From assembly GCA_021234155.1 (NCBI GenBank), contig JAJEKV010000033.1, positions 10,734,163 to 10,798,162 on the forward strand: DNA of 64,000 bases, read 5' to 3'. The notes below the pieces were generated by a model. That model saw only the letters and a list, made by a program, of their open reading frames with translations. It was not told the origin of the DNA and did no database searches. Positions 43,620 through 54,871 of the stretch are shown one piece after another. This stretch comes from Isoetes taiwanensis. Taxonomy: Eukaryota; Streptophyta; Lycopodiopsida; Isoetales; Isoetaceae. Each line of letters starts with the position of its first letter. The first letter of the stretch is position 1. The position numbers were made by a program, and so were the translations under genes.

Positions 43620-44561
43620 GATCACTACGTCATTTTGGTCTCTATATATAACCAAGGAAGATGGCTCGACAGTATTGACAGAGACATATCTATAGTCCTC
43701 AAAGTCTATAGTCATGTAGTCTGGCATGAGCTGAGCTTTGTTTTACAAAACCTTTATGATATTTGGGACATGCTCTAAGATCCTAGCAAAGGTTGGTTTA
43801 GGGATCCAGTACCCTTCACGTGGAATGACTTGGACAGCTCTAGACTCTAGCTCCTAGTGGACTCATTCTAAATACCCTCCTTGGCATGAGCAGAGGCGAT
43901 CTACCAGCACCTGATCTTGGGTTGCTATGTTAAGGATCTAGATGACTATAAAAAGGGGATGTTCTTGAGCACTTCTAGGAGCAAGAAACTTAGTTGGAGC
44001 TAAGAACAAGACATGAGGTTCTAATCAGGATATGCGTCTATTTATGAACAACCCTAATTTTGAGATTTTAGGATTGGGGGCATTCTTCCATTTAAAATTT
44101 AGGCTTCTAAGTGTCTCATAACATGGGCGCCTACTCACAGCATGCGCCTAGGGCTAGTTAGGATTATTCATTCTAGTATGCCTTCAAATCTTTATCCTTT
44201 AAGAGTTATTTGGCATTGCTAGGTGTTTGAGAACCAATAGCAGCAAGGCTTGGCAAGACATCTTAGATGTCTAACTCATTTTATGAAGAAGATATCGAGG
44301 GTCTTTGGCAGCTCCACCTTTTCTTGGGTAACTTACTTACTCAGAATTTACTACCAAAGTATGTTGAAGTGGCAGTCCCCCTCTATTAATGTTGATAGTT
44401 TTTCAACAATATTCAGACAATTTCTGTAACATACTTTCAGATGATATTTGGGTTTAGTTCACTTTTCGGCGCTTATTCCACTGCTATGAAATCTTTATGA
44501 TATGAAGTCTTTATCAGTTGACATCTTGTTTTTCCAAATTATCTATGCATGTGTTTTTACT
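43620..44561. other. DNA without recognisable genes
   Basis: There is a TCTATATATAA element at about 43650 but no coding region attached to it. No shared repeats seen. Confidence 0.35.
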
Positions 44562-44705
44562 AGCAGCACCCAGCACTTGAGGAAGAAGATGGGGGATGCT
44601 CAAAGTACCAAGAGACATGACTGTAGTAACTACCTTGATGAAGAAAATGTTGAACCAAGCTCTTGTCGTACTCATCTAGATAAAGAAGATCTCGAAAGGC
44701 TCTAG
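44562..44705 (+). CDS. Possible last exon, unknown product
   Basis: After a TTTTTACTAG/CAG-type acceptor region, the frame reads QHLRKKMGDAQSTKRHD, YLDEENVEPSSCRTHLDKED and ends LERL-stop at 44705. AT-rich DNA resembling a 3' UTR follows. Composition is protein-like but I do not recognise it; no upstream exon could be linked. Confidence 0.2.
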   Translation, partial: SSTQHLRKKMGDAQSTKRHDCSNYLDEENVEPSSCRTHLDKEDLERL

Positions 44706-44709
44706 TAGC

Positions 44710-46070
44710 TGGACACTTTAGCAACTTTGCATTAGCATTTCTAGTAGTACTTAATACCTAGTGGATCGCCATATATATGAGCTAGAGCTTGATCAAATAG
44801 GTTGAGATTCGAACCTCTATACAATGCGGGTTGATAAAATGCACGGTGCTTGAAATTTATGTAATTTATGATGTACATTTAGTACTATTAAGTTCTTTCT
44901 TGTGAGAACACTTTGGGGTGTTTTTTTCTTTTTTAACATAGTAACGAGTATATTGGTTTATCGTATTGGGTTACCATCATAGGCATTTTAGTATGTGGAA
45001 GATAAAGTTCAATTTCAATTCTTCTTGTTTTTTATTGAAAGTATGACTAAAAAAAGGCTTAGATGTTTCCTTCTTGCCTAGCATATATGTAAACTATGTA
45101 ATGATTATAGGTAAGATTCCTCGCGAATATCTCTTAAGATTCCTGCGCCATCAGTTGTCAGTAAAAAAATAGGGGGAAAAAACAAAAACTTTCTATTTCG
45201 TTTCCTGGGCATGTCAAGAAGCAGGCTGGGTAGTGGAGGAGACGTACAGGAAAGTAAGCTTCATTCTGTTTAGTGATTTTTTTTCCCCCTCTGTTTTTTG
45301 TTCTGAACCAGTGGAACTAGGGTGCGCCTCAACTCAGATAAATTAGACATCTTCATATCATCCTTGGTAGAGGGAAACACGACGACTTCTCCAAGGCTAA
45401 AGGGGCTTTTTGCCAGAGCAGCAAGCACAAGCAACAACGCATGCATTCCTTAGGGCTACATAGAGGATCTTCTTCTACCCCAGTAACTTCACTATTAAGC
45501 TCTTCAACACTAGTCAATCTGATCTGCTCCTGAATACCATCTCACTTACACAGCCATTCTTAGAAGCCACTAAAATACAAAAGGTTTTTGTTCTTCGACT
45601 CTCTTTTCTGCCTTCTGTTCTGCAACACGTGTAATTTTTCTTAGTACGAAGTATTCAACTATGAATATGGCATTACCATTAATCCCAATACTTCTGCAAC
45701 GGAGTGGGTTCATGGAGTCCAAAAATAGTGGATCCATGTATTCCAAATTCGACATCTCAATTCTGGTAGTTTGCTCAGGTCCGGTTGGTCCAGAATTGTT
45801 CAAGTGTGTGTGGCATTGTGGAGCCTAGAAAATGTGGCGTTATGGAGTCTAAAAAACATGGAAATGTTGGAATCAATACTTCAAATGCTTCGTTTTGCTT
45901 GAAGAATTATATTCTCCTTTGGAACCTAGTCTTCCCTTCTTCCTCCAGGCAAGTTCAAGACTAGAATCAGTTGTTTTTGCAACATTTTTAGATCTGTAAC
46001 ACAACCTTGCAAAATTTTCTTCAGTTTTTTGCACTTTTTTTGTTGGTTCCATTCTGTTTTTAGACTTGCA
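44710..46070. other. DNA with no supported gene
   Basis: A minus-strand frame at 45803-45570 (TGPEQTTRIEMSNLEYMDPL...) has no recognisable motif. Otherwise AT-rich, ending at the Helitron 3' terminus. Confidence 0.35.
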
Positions 46071-46100
46071 CTAGAAACGTGTGCCCGGCGATGCCGGGCA
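46071..46100 (-). other. Helitron 3' terminus: hairpin plus CTAG
   Basis: Minus strand: hairpin with an 8-bp stem (TGCCCGGC, loop ATC, GCCGGGCA), 7-nt spacer CACGTTT, then CTAG, host T. This is the termination signal for rolling-circle transposition. Confidence 0.88.
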
Positions 46101-46340
46101 TTAGTCGTGGACGTATGTGGGCATTTACGTGCGTTAGTTGTGGTTGTGTCGTGAATGCGCACAATGCATCGAAGGCAATATACGTGTAGGTGGAAATAGA
46201 CAAATATAGATACGGAACAAACCTTACCTTTTAAAGTGTACACATAATATGAAGTACAAACAAAATGTTAAACAAATATACTGGTTCTATACGCAAATAC
46301 AAAATACTTTTAGTGCAAAATGAGGTTATGCCCGTCAATC

Positions 46341-46944
46341 TCAGTGGATCCACATCACGAAGAACCTGTCCCAAACAACTCTAGGAACATCCGTCGGCTC
46401 GATATGAAGCTCAGTTGCGAAGCTGATAGGTATAGAAGCTCCTCCCGTCGTGCCTATGGTGGCAAACATGAACGTGTAAACATGCTCTGATACGATGTCC
46501 CACACGCGCGACTCAGGTGTACCAACAACAATGTTATGCTTTGTTAGGAACTCAGGAAGCTCGTAATCACCAACTGCGTCATGTGGAATCGATGCCCAAG
46601 CCTTGAACCGTCTCCCATCACAAACACCAATGTGTGTGATGCCTCCTGGCGTGAAGCAAGTTCCCCTGCATGTATACTTGGAGGGGAACGTTTTTGACTC
46701 CAACACAGCCACACGCCAGCGTGTGTTATCAACTATCGCATAACTCCCTACAACAATAAGATATCATTTCAGAAAAAGATAGGAGATATGCATTGATGAA
46801 CTCCTTAATTAAGAAGCATATAAGCAATTGTTACTGTTGGAACTAACAAATCTTACACTCACCATCCCTACGATGTACATGAACTATCGCCCTTGGCTTA
46901 GGATTTCCAAGTTCCCGAGGTATAAAAGGTGTGTAGGGCTTCAT
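46341..46944 (-). CDS. Two-exon ORF downstream of the Helitron helicase, 162 aa, unknown function
   Basis: Exon 1 runs 46944-46863, starting MKPYTPFIPRELGNPKPRAI, with a GTGAGT donor. Exon 2 runs 46747-46341 after a TTGTTGTAG acceptor. Joined length is 489 bases, in frame, ending at the stop at 46341. Exon 2 includes YTCRGTCFTPGGITHIGVCD, FKAWASIPHDAVGDYELPEF and SFATELHIEPTDVPRVVWDR. Before exon 1, a GTGCAG acceptor and, just after the helicase stop, a GAGTAAGTG donor suggest it is spliced into the same transcript. No frameshift is present, unlike the Rep region. I know no family for it; it is not the RPA-like ORF found in some plant Helitrons. Confidence 0.45.
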
Positions 46945-47069
46945 GATCTGCACACATTCAGAAGATCAAAAAACATCCAAGAAACATGAGAACCTTTGAA
47001 AAAAGAAACACATATACATGCAATATATGGACATCACAACGTTAGTCGAGAACATGACACTTACTCGGA

Positions 47070-48719
47070 TCACAAAGCATCCGTGTAAACCACGTTCCTT
47101 GTGAACCTTGAAACTGTATTGGCGTCTTCTTGAGGCATGGATGGTGGGTCTTTAATAGCAACCCTAATTCCTTGTCGATTTTGTACCCTTGAGAATGCCA
47201 CATACAATTGTCCATGCGTAAAGACAGGCTTTGGAAGATATATCCCCACCTTATGCATTGTCTGGCCCTGGGACTTGTTTATGGTCATGGCAAAGGCCGG
47301 CCGCAGAGGGAATTGCACCCTTTCAAACTGAAATGGCAAACCTGAATCGGTAGGCACAATTGGAATGCGCGATAGGAGCACAGTATCACCAACGTGTGTC
47401 CCAGTTACTATCTCTGCCTCAATAACACGTCTTCCCAGCTTTCGTATAATCAATCGTGTTCCATTGCATAGGCCCTTCTTGAACGATGTAGACCTCAACA
47501 ACATTACAATCATTCCCACCTTTAGGTTTAGCTCGTGGGGCGGTACACCACTTGGAGTTTGTGCATTAAGAAACTCAATGGGATATAGACCTGTTTGCTG
47601 GCCATCTGTGTCTATGATTCGATCAGCACTAAAGTAATCTGTCGTCTCTCCAGGGATGAGAGACGCCACCTTCTTATTGATCTCATCGACATAATGGTTC
47701 AAAGGCGATAGTATAGCACGATGTGTCCAGAAAATCACTTCTTTCCAGTTCTGTTGGATATCAGGAAATATGTCCTGAATTAAATCATCCACATCATCTG
47801 AGCCAAGGCATATATCCTGTGGCAGATGCACCATATCAACACCCTTCTCCGGAAAGGTTGGTTCTCGGCCATCTCCTATACTTAGTAAGTAGTCCGCAAA
47901 TGCTTGTTGTTCAAGTGCATCTAAGCCCAATGCATTCATGACGCGCATGTTGATTGTCAGTTTATATTCTCTCACACTATCCCAGATATACGAACGCTTT
48001 AGAGAAGCTTCTACAATTTGTGCGCGCGAACCTTTAGGAACCACGGGTAGTATTTGTCGGAAATCCCCTCCCAATAGTATTGGAATCCCACCAAACGGGG
48101 TCTGCTCATTGCCCGTCACATCTCTCAATGTTCTATCCACTGCCTCAAATATCCATTTGTGCATCATTGGTGCCTCATCCCATACAATCAACCGACATGC
48201 TCGAATGAGTCTTGCCAATTCGAACCTTGGAATGTTGCAAGTAGATGCTTCATGTGCCCCTATGGGTATCTTGAAACGCCTTGAATGAGCCGCTTCGACC
48301 ACCTTGCGGTAACAATAATCGCGCAATACCCGAAGAGGCAACTCGCGAGCAATCCAACCCCTTGCACGTACATACCCCAGGAGAGTGTTATATAGATATG
48401 TTTTCCCGGTTCCACCAGGCCCATTCACGAAGAAGACCCCACCACCAGTCTTATCGATCACATGGTCGAGAACAAAGATCGCATAATCGACCCGGCGATC
48501 AATGTTTAACTTCTCGGAATCAGATAGGACTTTATCCATACTCACATACATCATTTCCTCCTGGAATAGTGTGGTTGTGTCTAGCACAGTTTCTGGTAAG
48601 TTGAAGCCCATTTCTGCGAGGCTCCTTCCAACCGATTGCATATGATCCTCCACATCCATTAGTGCCATGTCAATAGCATCTTGACTCAAGTGACCGCCTT
48701 GAATAAGCATCATAAGCAA
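47070..48719 (-). CDS. Helitron Pif1-like helicase domain, intact 549-codon frame
   Basis: The superfamily 1 helicase motifs are all present: Walker A GPGGTGKTYLYN, Walker B LIVWDEAPMMHK, GGDFRQILPVV (motif III region), MTINKSQGQTMHKVGIYLP and HGQLYVAFSRV near the C-terminus. This is the C-terminal half of the RepHel protein, which unwinds DNA 5'-3' during rolling-circle transposition. The frame has no internal stop over 1.65 kb. Its start is not a true N-terminus: similarity continues upstream (about 48720-49020) in shifted frames, such as EFEYRMVEDFLDQG-like text next to 48719. The single long frame implies recent loss of function upstream or a recent copy. Confidence 0.93.
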   Translation of the reverse strand: MLMMLIQGGHLSQDAIDMALMDVEDHMQSVGRSLAEMGFNLPETVLDTTTLFQEEMMYVSMDKVLSDSEKLNIDRRVDYAIFVLDHVIDKTGGGVFFVNGPGGTGKTYLYNTLLGYVRARGWIARELPLRVLRDYCYRKVVEAAHSRRFKIPIGAHEASTCNIPRFELARLIRACRLIVWDEAPMMHKWIFEAVDRTLRDVTGNEQTPFGGIPILLGGDFRQILPVVPKGSRAQIVEASLKRSYIWDSVREYKLTINMRVMNALGLDALEQQAFADYLLSIGDGREPTFPEKGVDMVHLPQDICLGSDDVDDLIQDIFPDIQQNWKEVIFWTHRAILSPLNHYVDEINKKVASLIPGETTDYFSADRIIDTDGQQTGLYPIEFLNAQTPSGVPPHELNLKVGMIVMLLRSTSFKKGLCNGTRLIIRKLGRRVIEAEIVTGTHVGDTVLLSRIPIVPTDSGLPFQFERVQFPLRPAFAMTINKSQGQTMHKVGIYLPKPVFTHGQLYVAFSRVQNRQGIRVAIKDPPSMPQEDANTVSRFTRNVVYTDAL

Positions 48720-49028
48720 CCCTGGTCTAGGAAATCTTCAACCATCCTATATTCTAACTCCTTCCAAATATCAAGTGGATACAATGGGTTACATTCCAAA
48801 CGAATTGAAGCAAATAAGTGTCGCGAATTGACGCGGGCATACCCCATGATGATGCTTCTCGTAGGGCATTCTAGCCACTCAATTATCATTCACAATCATA
48901 CGCTTGATGCATGCATTCTTGAACGTCTCACACAAATGACCGTCAACGGTTCTCGATCTTCAAAAGACGTAGCTCGGTGTACATTGCTTAGCAACATCGA
49001 AGAATAGAATCGTTCACCCTGGAGAGGG

Positions 49029-50382
49029 TCACAAAGTACATTCTACCGGATGTGATGGCATAACCTGAATACGCTCACGCTTTGTCCATGTGTATGTCGC
49101 TTTGCTCCAAGTAAAGCTCTTGGGAAAGTCATGGTACAACAAAGTACGGGACACTGGGTATTCATTTGCAGCATTCACCCTAAACCAACCCATGAGAGTG
49201 GTGTCATGTGCATTGTTAACCACTTCATCTAAGTCTGCATTCTCATCAAAAAGTATTGGCTGCTCATTAGGAAGGTGAACTGCCAGTCGCACGACATGAG
49301 GATTCTGTTCTTGCAATCCAAACTTGAACAACCGCCATGCGCCCTCAGAGGCAGAATAGTATTTCGCATTGACATACTGCTGAACCTCGTCATGGTCGTC
49401 TGTTATAGTGCTCGCTGTGACACTCTCTCCAGAACCTTGTCCTAAGTTCACTGATATCATGTCTGGACCCTTGTAAATGTACTTGTATAAGTATTTGACT
49501 CCCTTAATATGGGCACATATCTCAACATTGATATGGCATCTAAAATAGCACGACAACCACGGATTGTAGGGTACAACCCATCTATTGTCCATGTTCATGC
49601 CATCTCGATAGACAGTTCTTCCATCATTTCTACGCCTGTAGAGTCGGTAGCCGTTGCTAATCATAGTCTGCTCCAGAAATTGCTTTGGGTACCCTTTACT
49701 GCAAACCCCATCAACCATACAGGGAGCATTAGGATATGTAGGGCCACAGGGGCCATGCATCATCTGCCGTGTGACCACCTCATACAATTCGGGTTGGATT
49801 CTTTATCCGGAATCTCCGCGACAAATCACTTTATCTATATCCTCGACCGTCAGTGGCTTGTCCTCCTGGTACAATATGTTAAGGAGATGCACATGAGGAA
49901 GACCCCTCTTCTGGAACTCAATGACATGAATCCTAGCAGAAATGCGGCCAAATATGCCATGATGTGACACAATCTCTAATAGCTCCTTCAACTTTAAGTA
50001 GAAGACACGGGCTACTAAATCAGGCCTCTCGGAAGGGTCCCGCCATTTATGAGTTCCCTCATTATTTCGGCCACTTTGGGTTGGCAACATAGTAATGAAC
50101 AAATGGCCTACCAAGCTCTCGAACAATTGCCATCGCATCTTGGTAGAGCCGAGTCATGTAACGCGTGTGCTTCCAATAAATGTTGCCGGTAGAATGACAC
50201 GGCCCAAATGGAATTACCATCATGCCCGGTGGAATCCACAATACCACTATACAATTAACTCGTGGTTGAGCTTGGTTTAGTTGTACCCAACCCAATCTTG
50301 ATCGCCACATCTTAGCAAACATGTCACAAATGTACTCATGGAACAATCTCCCAAAGAATATGCAATGGTGATAATGTGCCAC
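49029..50382 (-). pseudogene. Helitron Rep (HUH endonuclease) region, frameshifted
   Basis: Frame 50138-49803 holds IHVIEFQKRGLPHVHLL, the HUH metal-binding motif (H-V-H). Frame 49787-49029 (252 codons) holds NPWLSCYFRCHINVEICAHI and KYLYKYIYKGPD, where two tyrosines spaced Y-x-x-x-Y match the Rep Y2 nucleophile motif. YYSASEGAWRLFKF and TWTKRERIQV follow. The two frames are broken near 49800, and again at 49029 before the helicase. Frame 50382-50062 supplies the preceding segment. Rep nicks and joins single strands at the Helitron ends. Confidence 0.88.
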
Positions 50383-52066
50383 CGCTACACTGTAGATGAT
50401 ACTTATAGAATTGCAACATGGTTACTCCCTTTGATCTGTTCACTTGTTTGATCCCCAAGATGCCGCCCATCGGTTCCATAGGGGAAGAGTAGTGCAAAGT
50501 GGAGAGCATCATATGATGAATGCAAAGCAAGCCAATATGCCTTATTCCTCCTTCTTTAGAATGTACCACAATGTCTCTCGAGATTGTCTTCCGGGCCGTA
50601 GTCAACTGGCATTAATATTGCTATCTCATTTGCGTGATGGAGCACTATACCGTCCGTCTCACGGAATCCCGCAGTTAGCACTTGGAACCAAGACGATATC
50701 AACAAATTTGGATTTGCTCGCATTACCTCGGGCCGAGGAAGAAGATACGAACAAAAGGGATTTACATCTGCCATCATGCGTTGAAGGCATGCCATTGTAT
50801 CACGCCGCTTACCACCAATCGAATGATGTACGACGATCTAGCTGCAACTCATCCCCCCGCCCATGATATAAATTTGTGCAAAACACCTGACCGATGTCCC
50901 GGCTATCGGTAGCAAAGTTCCCATCATGTGACACATGCGGCCGCTGACTCTAAAAGTGTACACACCTCCAATGGAGTTTGCCAAGGAGGCATCGAGTTTG
51001 ATGACCAATGAGGCAAATGCAAGAGCATTGTTATATTTTCTAATACCAGATCGGAAGTCCTTTCCAACGCCATCCTTCCTTGTGTACTGTGTCCATGAGA
51101 GCTTGAGGGGCGGGAAGGGTGGCAATGAAACCTTCCCATTTGAACAACAAAATGTACCAAGTTCATCCTTCCATAGCAAGGCCCCACAAAGCTTGCATTT
51201 TTGCTCATCCTTCCCGCATCGCAATATTGCGGTGATGCAAAGACCTCAAGCTATTTTCCAAAATCCAACCCTTAGCCTTATTATTGCATCAGCTTGTGGT
51301 GCATCTCCATCATCATCCTGGATTGCCTCTAGCTGCCTAAGATTCATCCTTCTCATGCTAACACGTGCCCCAATGCTACTTGGTTCTTCATGCAGGCACG
51401 TCTCGCATGTAATTTAAATGCGACATCGCTTCCACTACATCACCATCTCGCAACAACATTCTCACTTTGCATGGGAATGGTAGCCCCGCACTACGTCACG
51501 CGATGTCCAAATGAAACACATTCTCACATTGGTCATCCAAACATGATGCCATTGTTGTGCTTCCGGGAGTTAAGCTAACATTATCAAATTCTCTTGCTAA
51601 TGCTCTAGCTTTGGCCACACGTCTTCGTACCTGACGCCTAGTTTTCTCTAATATAGTCTCCAATCTTTTAGGTGTTTGATATCTGGGATTTTGTCGTACA
51701 ACATCCGAGTTTGAGCAAGATTCAAAGGCGTGTTACACATAGTTACATGTGCCGGGTAGACCCTCAACACCATCACCATTCACAACTGAACTTGTCAACG
51801 AACTCACAATATCCACACTTGTTGATGCATGGACCGCTATACACTCGTCAAGTTCCCGTTGCAAGTTTCTTGCAATAGTTCCATAGGCAATTCCATCTCC
51901 CTCGCATGCACCTGGTCATCCACATTACTATCTTCCCTTATTGCACGTGCTTTCGTGCTCTCCATGTCAATTTACGCTTTCGGCCGGACGCCTCTTCCTA
52001 GTGACCTTGATTCTTGTTCTCGGTGTAGCATGTGTTCCCCGCCATCTTTATAAGTTCTAGGACTCA
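50383..52066 (-). pseudogene. Helitron N-terminal (Helitron_like_N) region, broken
   Basis: Frame 51224-50838 reads CGKDEQKCKLCGALLWKDE, FCCSNGKVSLPPFPPL, IRKYNNALAFASLVIKLD and GGVYTFRVSGRMCHMMGTLL. This is the cysteine-rich start and adjacent core typical of plant Helitron proteins. Frames 50795-50556 and 50605-50336 continue with several shifts. A possible start is ATG near 52066 (MSPRTYKDGGEHMLHRE in one frame), but 51230-52066 has only fragments. The gene is not functional as written. Confidence 0.75.
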
Positions 52067-53614
52067 TGGTTTTTGATGTCACCATACCCTAAACATGAAG
52101 ATGAGGTTATGTATTTCAATGGGGTATATACCAATGGTCTACTTAGGCATACAAATTTACACCGATATATATTTTCATATGTGCCAACAAAATAATAATT
52201 CAATAGTACTACATGAACACATTTAGACTTTACATAAGTCCAAAGCCTGACTCCTAGATATTAGACATTGGTAGACAAAAATTCCACTAATAGGGAACAG
52301 ACCTCAAACACACTACGTGCCCATGCCAAAGATTTCTAAACTTGCAACCAAAGAGTGCCCTAAATGGTCTAGTATTTAAATGTGAGATGACCACTAAACG
52401 TGAAAAAGATTTGGAAGAATTAGAGATGCAAACCAATAAAGGAGCACATCAAAGAACAAAATTGAGCTTGGTATCCATTGCGGTCCAAATGGGTGCAAAG
52501 CTCATTAATTTGACATATAATGCCAAGTTAAATGTTTTAGAGTTTCCACCTCGCCAACACCTAAATGTCTACCTTAAATGTTTTAGCAAGGTCAAGTGAA
52601 CAGAATAGAAGGGACTACAATAGGTAGATAAGTTTTTTATCCTTTGACCAGATTTTTGATTACATCAAAAGAGTACATAAGGCATGTACCTCATAAGTTT
52701 GATAAAGTACAATAGAAGAGTATTCTAAAGAGATACTCTTTTATCAAAAAACAAATGCTACAATAGCATCTTCAAAATGGAAACACACAAAAAAAGAAAC
52801 TCGCACTATGCTGCTGCGTTCCTAACCTCTTCATCCATGTTACTCTCACAACCGTCTTCCCCATTTCTCAATGCAAACAAAGATGTCATCAATGACTTGT
52901 TTGACCTCCTTTACTTCCACAATAACACTTTCTTTGTAGAAGTTTTCAAGCTTGAGAATAAGCTTCTCAATATCAACACTTGTCAACTCAGAAATACACT
53001 TTGGACATGGCCTCCAAGGCTGCCACTCATACCACGACCCCAAGGCTTTCACAACAAAGGAGATGCGACTGACGTGCACCTCCTTTCGAATCAAACATTC
53101 GGCAACATGGCCGCCAAAGGCATACCATGGCACCAAGATTTTCACCATCTACATAAAATAGGAAAGGAAAATAAATTAGAGCAAGTTCAGACACGGACTG
53201 GCATGGACACGGTTCAGACTTGGACACTATTGAACATAACATAAACAACCCTATGACTCAATATGAAAGGCTATTGGACATTCTACCCAAGACTCTTATT
53301 GACGTACACTTTGGAAAACGAAGCAATATACACAACTAAAAATTCCAACTAACCTTGCAAGAGCAATCAAGCGACCAGCCAAGTATGCCACCCTGATAGT
53401 GCCACAGAAATAGATGGCTGCCACTCCACTGCAGCACTAAATAGATGGCTGCCACTCCACTGCCATGAATTACCAGGTTATTATTGTCATAAACAAAGCT
53501 GCCACGAAATATAAGAGATAAAAACAGAAATAACTTAATGCTTGTGGAAACCGCTGTGATAAGGTTTTGTGGAAACCGCAGTCAAGTCCCATTGTAAATC
53601 TTCATCTATTTCAG
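52067..53614. other. DNA flanking the Helitron genes, with one unassigned minus-strand frame
   Basis: A minus-strand frame at 53148-52846 (VKILVPWYAFGGHVAECLI, KALGSWYEWQPWRPCPKCI, ELTSVDIEKLILKLENFYK) has protein-like composition but no family I know. A 25-bp direct repeat (AAATAGATGGCTGCCACTCC on) occurs at about 53409 and 53439. TTGTGGAAACCGC occurs twice near 53540-53575. Confidence 0.4.
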
Positions 53615-53757
53615 TTGGGGTCTTGCCTAAGGAGGCTATTGAAGGCCCATTGATGGAGAAGTGGGCAGACATTCTTGGAAATTCGTGCTTAGAAACAGTG
53701 GATGTCACGGAGGCTTTTCCTGAGTTGTTTGCAAAGGAAGGATACCCATTCAATTGA
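53615..53757 (+). CDS. Possible terminal exon of a gene fragment
   Basis: The acceptor TTCATCTATTTCAG ends at 53614. The following 143 bases stay open to TGA at 53757: VLPKEAIEGPLMEKWADILG then ETVDVTEAFPELFAKEGYPF plus N. A pyrimidine tract, a clean frame and protein-like composition support an exon. No upstream exon was identified and the family is unknown. It is next to the PLAT fragment and may be captured host DNA. Confidence 0.35.
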
Positions 53758-53854
53758 ATGTATAAAAAAGAGATGCCTTCTTGGAGCGCTTGAAAAGGCA
53801 CATTATGTTGTTAAAAATTAGAAGTAATCATTGACGATGAGAAAACCAGAAAAA

Positions 53855-53930
53855 CAATCGAGCTTATGGATGACACGTAAACCGTAATTCTTGATCCAAG
53901 TAAAGTCGATCTTGTAACATATGGAAACCC
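53855..53930 (+). repeat. Diverged copy of part of the PLAT fragment
   Basis: GAGCTTATGGATGACAC...GTAATTCTTGATCCAAGTAA at about 53859-53912 matches 54324-54372 with few differences, indicating a local duplication of this gene fragment. Confidence 0.8.
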
Positions 53931-54037
53931 CGCAATTGTACCTAACACTTATATAGTCGATCTAGATATCTAGCTTTTCTATGGCCTAAACCACATTTGA
54001 TGAAATGGGCATATCGAAGAGCATAGCTTCGCTAAAA

Positions 54038-54447
54038 TGGCAGCCTATAATACACTCCTTGGCATCTTCTTGGTTCTCGTGCCTTCTAACAGGGGATACC
54101 ATTTGGGAGATTCAATTCGCAAAGACTAACGGAGGGTGCATCGCTTAAGATGATTCTCGCTTATGCAAAACAAAATGCAAATTACTCCAATTTCTGCATT
54201 TGTTGACAAAGTTGTTCTTCTACAGGAAACTTGTGTATATACTCTTTATGTAAAGACAGGATCAGCCATAAAAGGGGGCACAGACTCAAAGATCAATGCA
54301 ACATTTTCAGACATCTACAAATCAGAGCTTATGGATGACACAGAAAGTGTAATTCTCGATCCAAGTAAAGTCAAAAAGCACGTAACATGTGTACCTATCA
54401 GATATAGGATGCAAAAAGCACGTAGCAATTGTACCTATCAGATATAG
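54038..54447 (+). pseudogene. PLAT/LH2-domain (plant stress type) gene fragment
   Basis: An ATG at 54038 gives MAAYNTLLGIFLVLVPSNR, resembling a secretory signal peptide. About 180 bases on, the frame from 54163 reads CVYTLYVKTGSAIKGGTDSK then INATFSD, the conserved first strands of PLAT domains in plant stress proteins (CVYT-hydrophobic-RTGS-x-x-K-GTDS). After that, YKSELMDDTESVILDPSKVK is not typical, so the domain is truncated or rearranged. PLAT domains form a beta-sandwich for lipid or protein contact in secreted or ER proteins. The region has internal stops and nearby duplicates, so it is a dead fragment. It may have been captured by the adjacent Helitron. Confidence 0.55.
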
Positions 54448-54455
54448 GATGCAAA
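54388..54455 (+). repeat. Short tandem duplication, unit about 38 bp
   Basis: GTACCTATCAGATATAGGAT followed by GCAAAA occurs twice, at about 54391-54416 and 54430-54455, with CACGTA words between. Confidence 0.85.
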
Positions 54456-54871
54456 ACTGGCTCCCCCACTGAAGTTCAATACCAGAAAAGGCACGCTGAT
54501 TGTGCTTGACCTGATAGCAGAAACCAAGCTTTTAGAGCGCATTCTTTGTGCTTCAACCAAAATTAGAAACTACTTCTAGTATAAATCATGTTTGAGCAGA
54601 CCAAATCAGACATGGGGCATAATCTTTTGAACAATATTTATAAGCCGATACTTACTGCACACTGAATTTGCTTATTGAACTGCAAATAGAAATCTATAGT
54701 CCATAAGCATGGTTCCCAGCAAACAACAAAGTCTCAAGCACACGTTTTCAGAAGATCAAACAAAACCCAAATTTGAAATTCAACTCACATAAGTGGTAAC
54801 AGAACTATAAACACCAGAGGGCAAGTAAATAAATGCTTCGAGCAGAATAGCAGACTTGGTTATACTTGCAA

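Larger units (their letters stand above)
46071..52066 (-). mobile_element. Helitron (rolling-circle transposon), 5' end not located
   Basis: On the minus strand the 3' end is diagnostic: an 8-bp stem TGCCCGGC / GCCGGGCA with a 3-nt loop (46082-46100), then CACGTTT and terminal CTAG (46074-46071) followed by T. Upstream on the same strand are the Rep and Pif1-type helicase domains. I searched the right side for the expected 5' TC terminus and found no clear candidate, so 52066 marks only the end of recognisable coding sequence. The element may extend across the gene-like fragments at 52.8-55.4 kb. Confidence 0.88.

Noticed and set aside
44805-44830. GATTCGAACC, resembling the T-loop of a tRNA on the minus strand
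   Set aside because: The T-stem does not pair and no acceptor, D- or anticodon arms can be formed around it.
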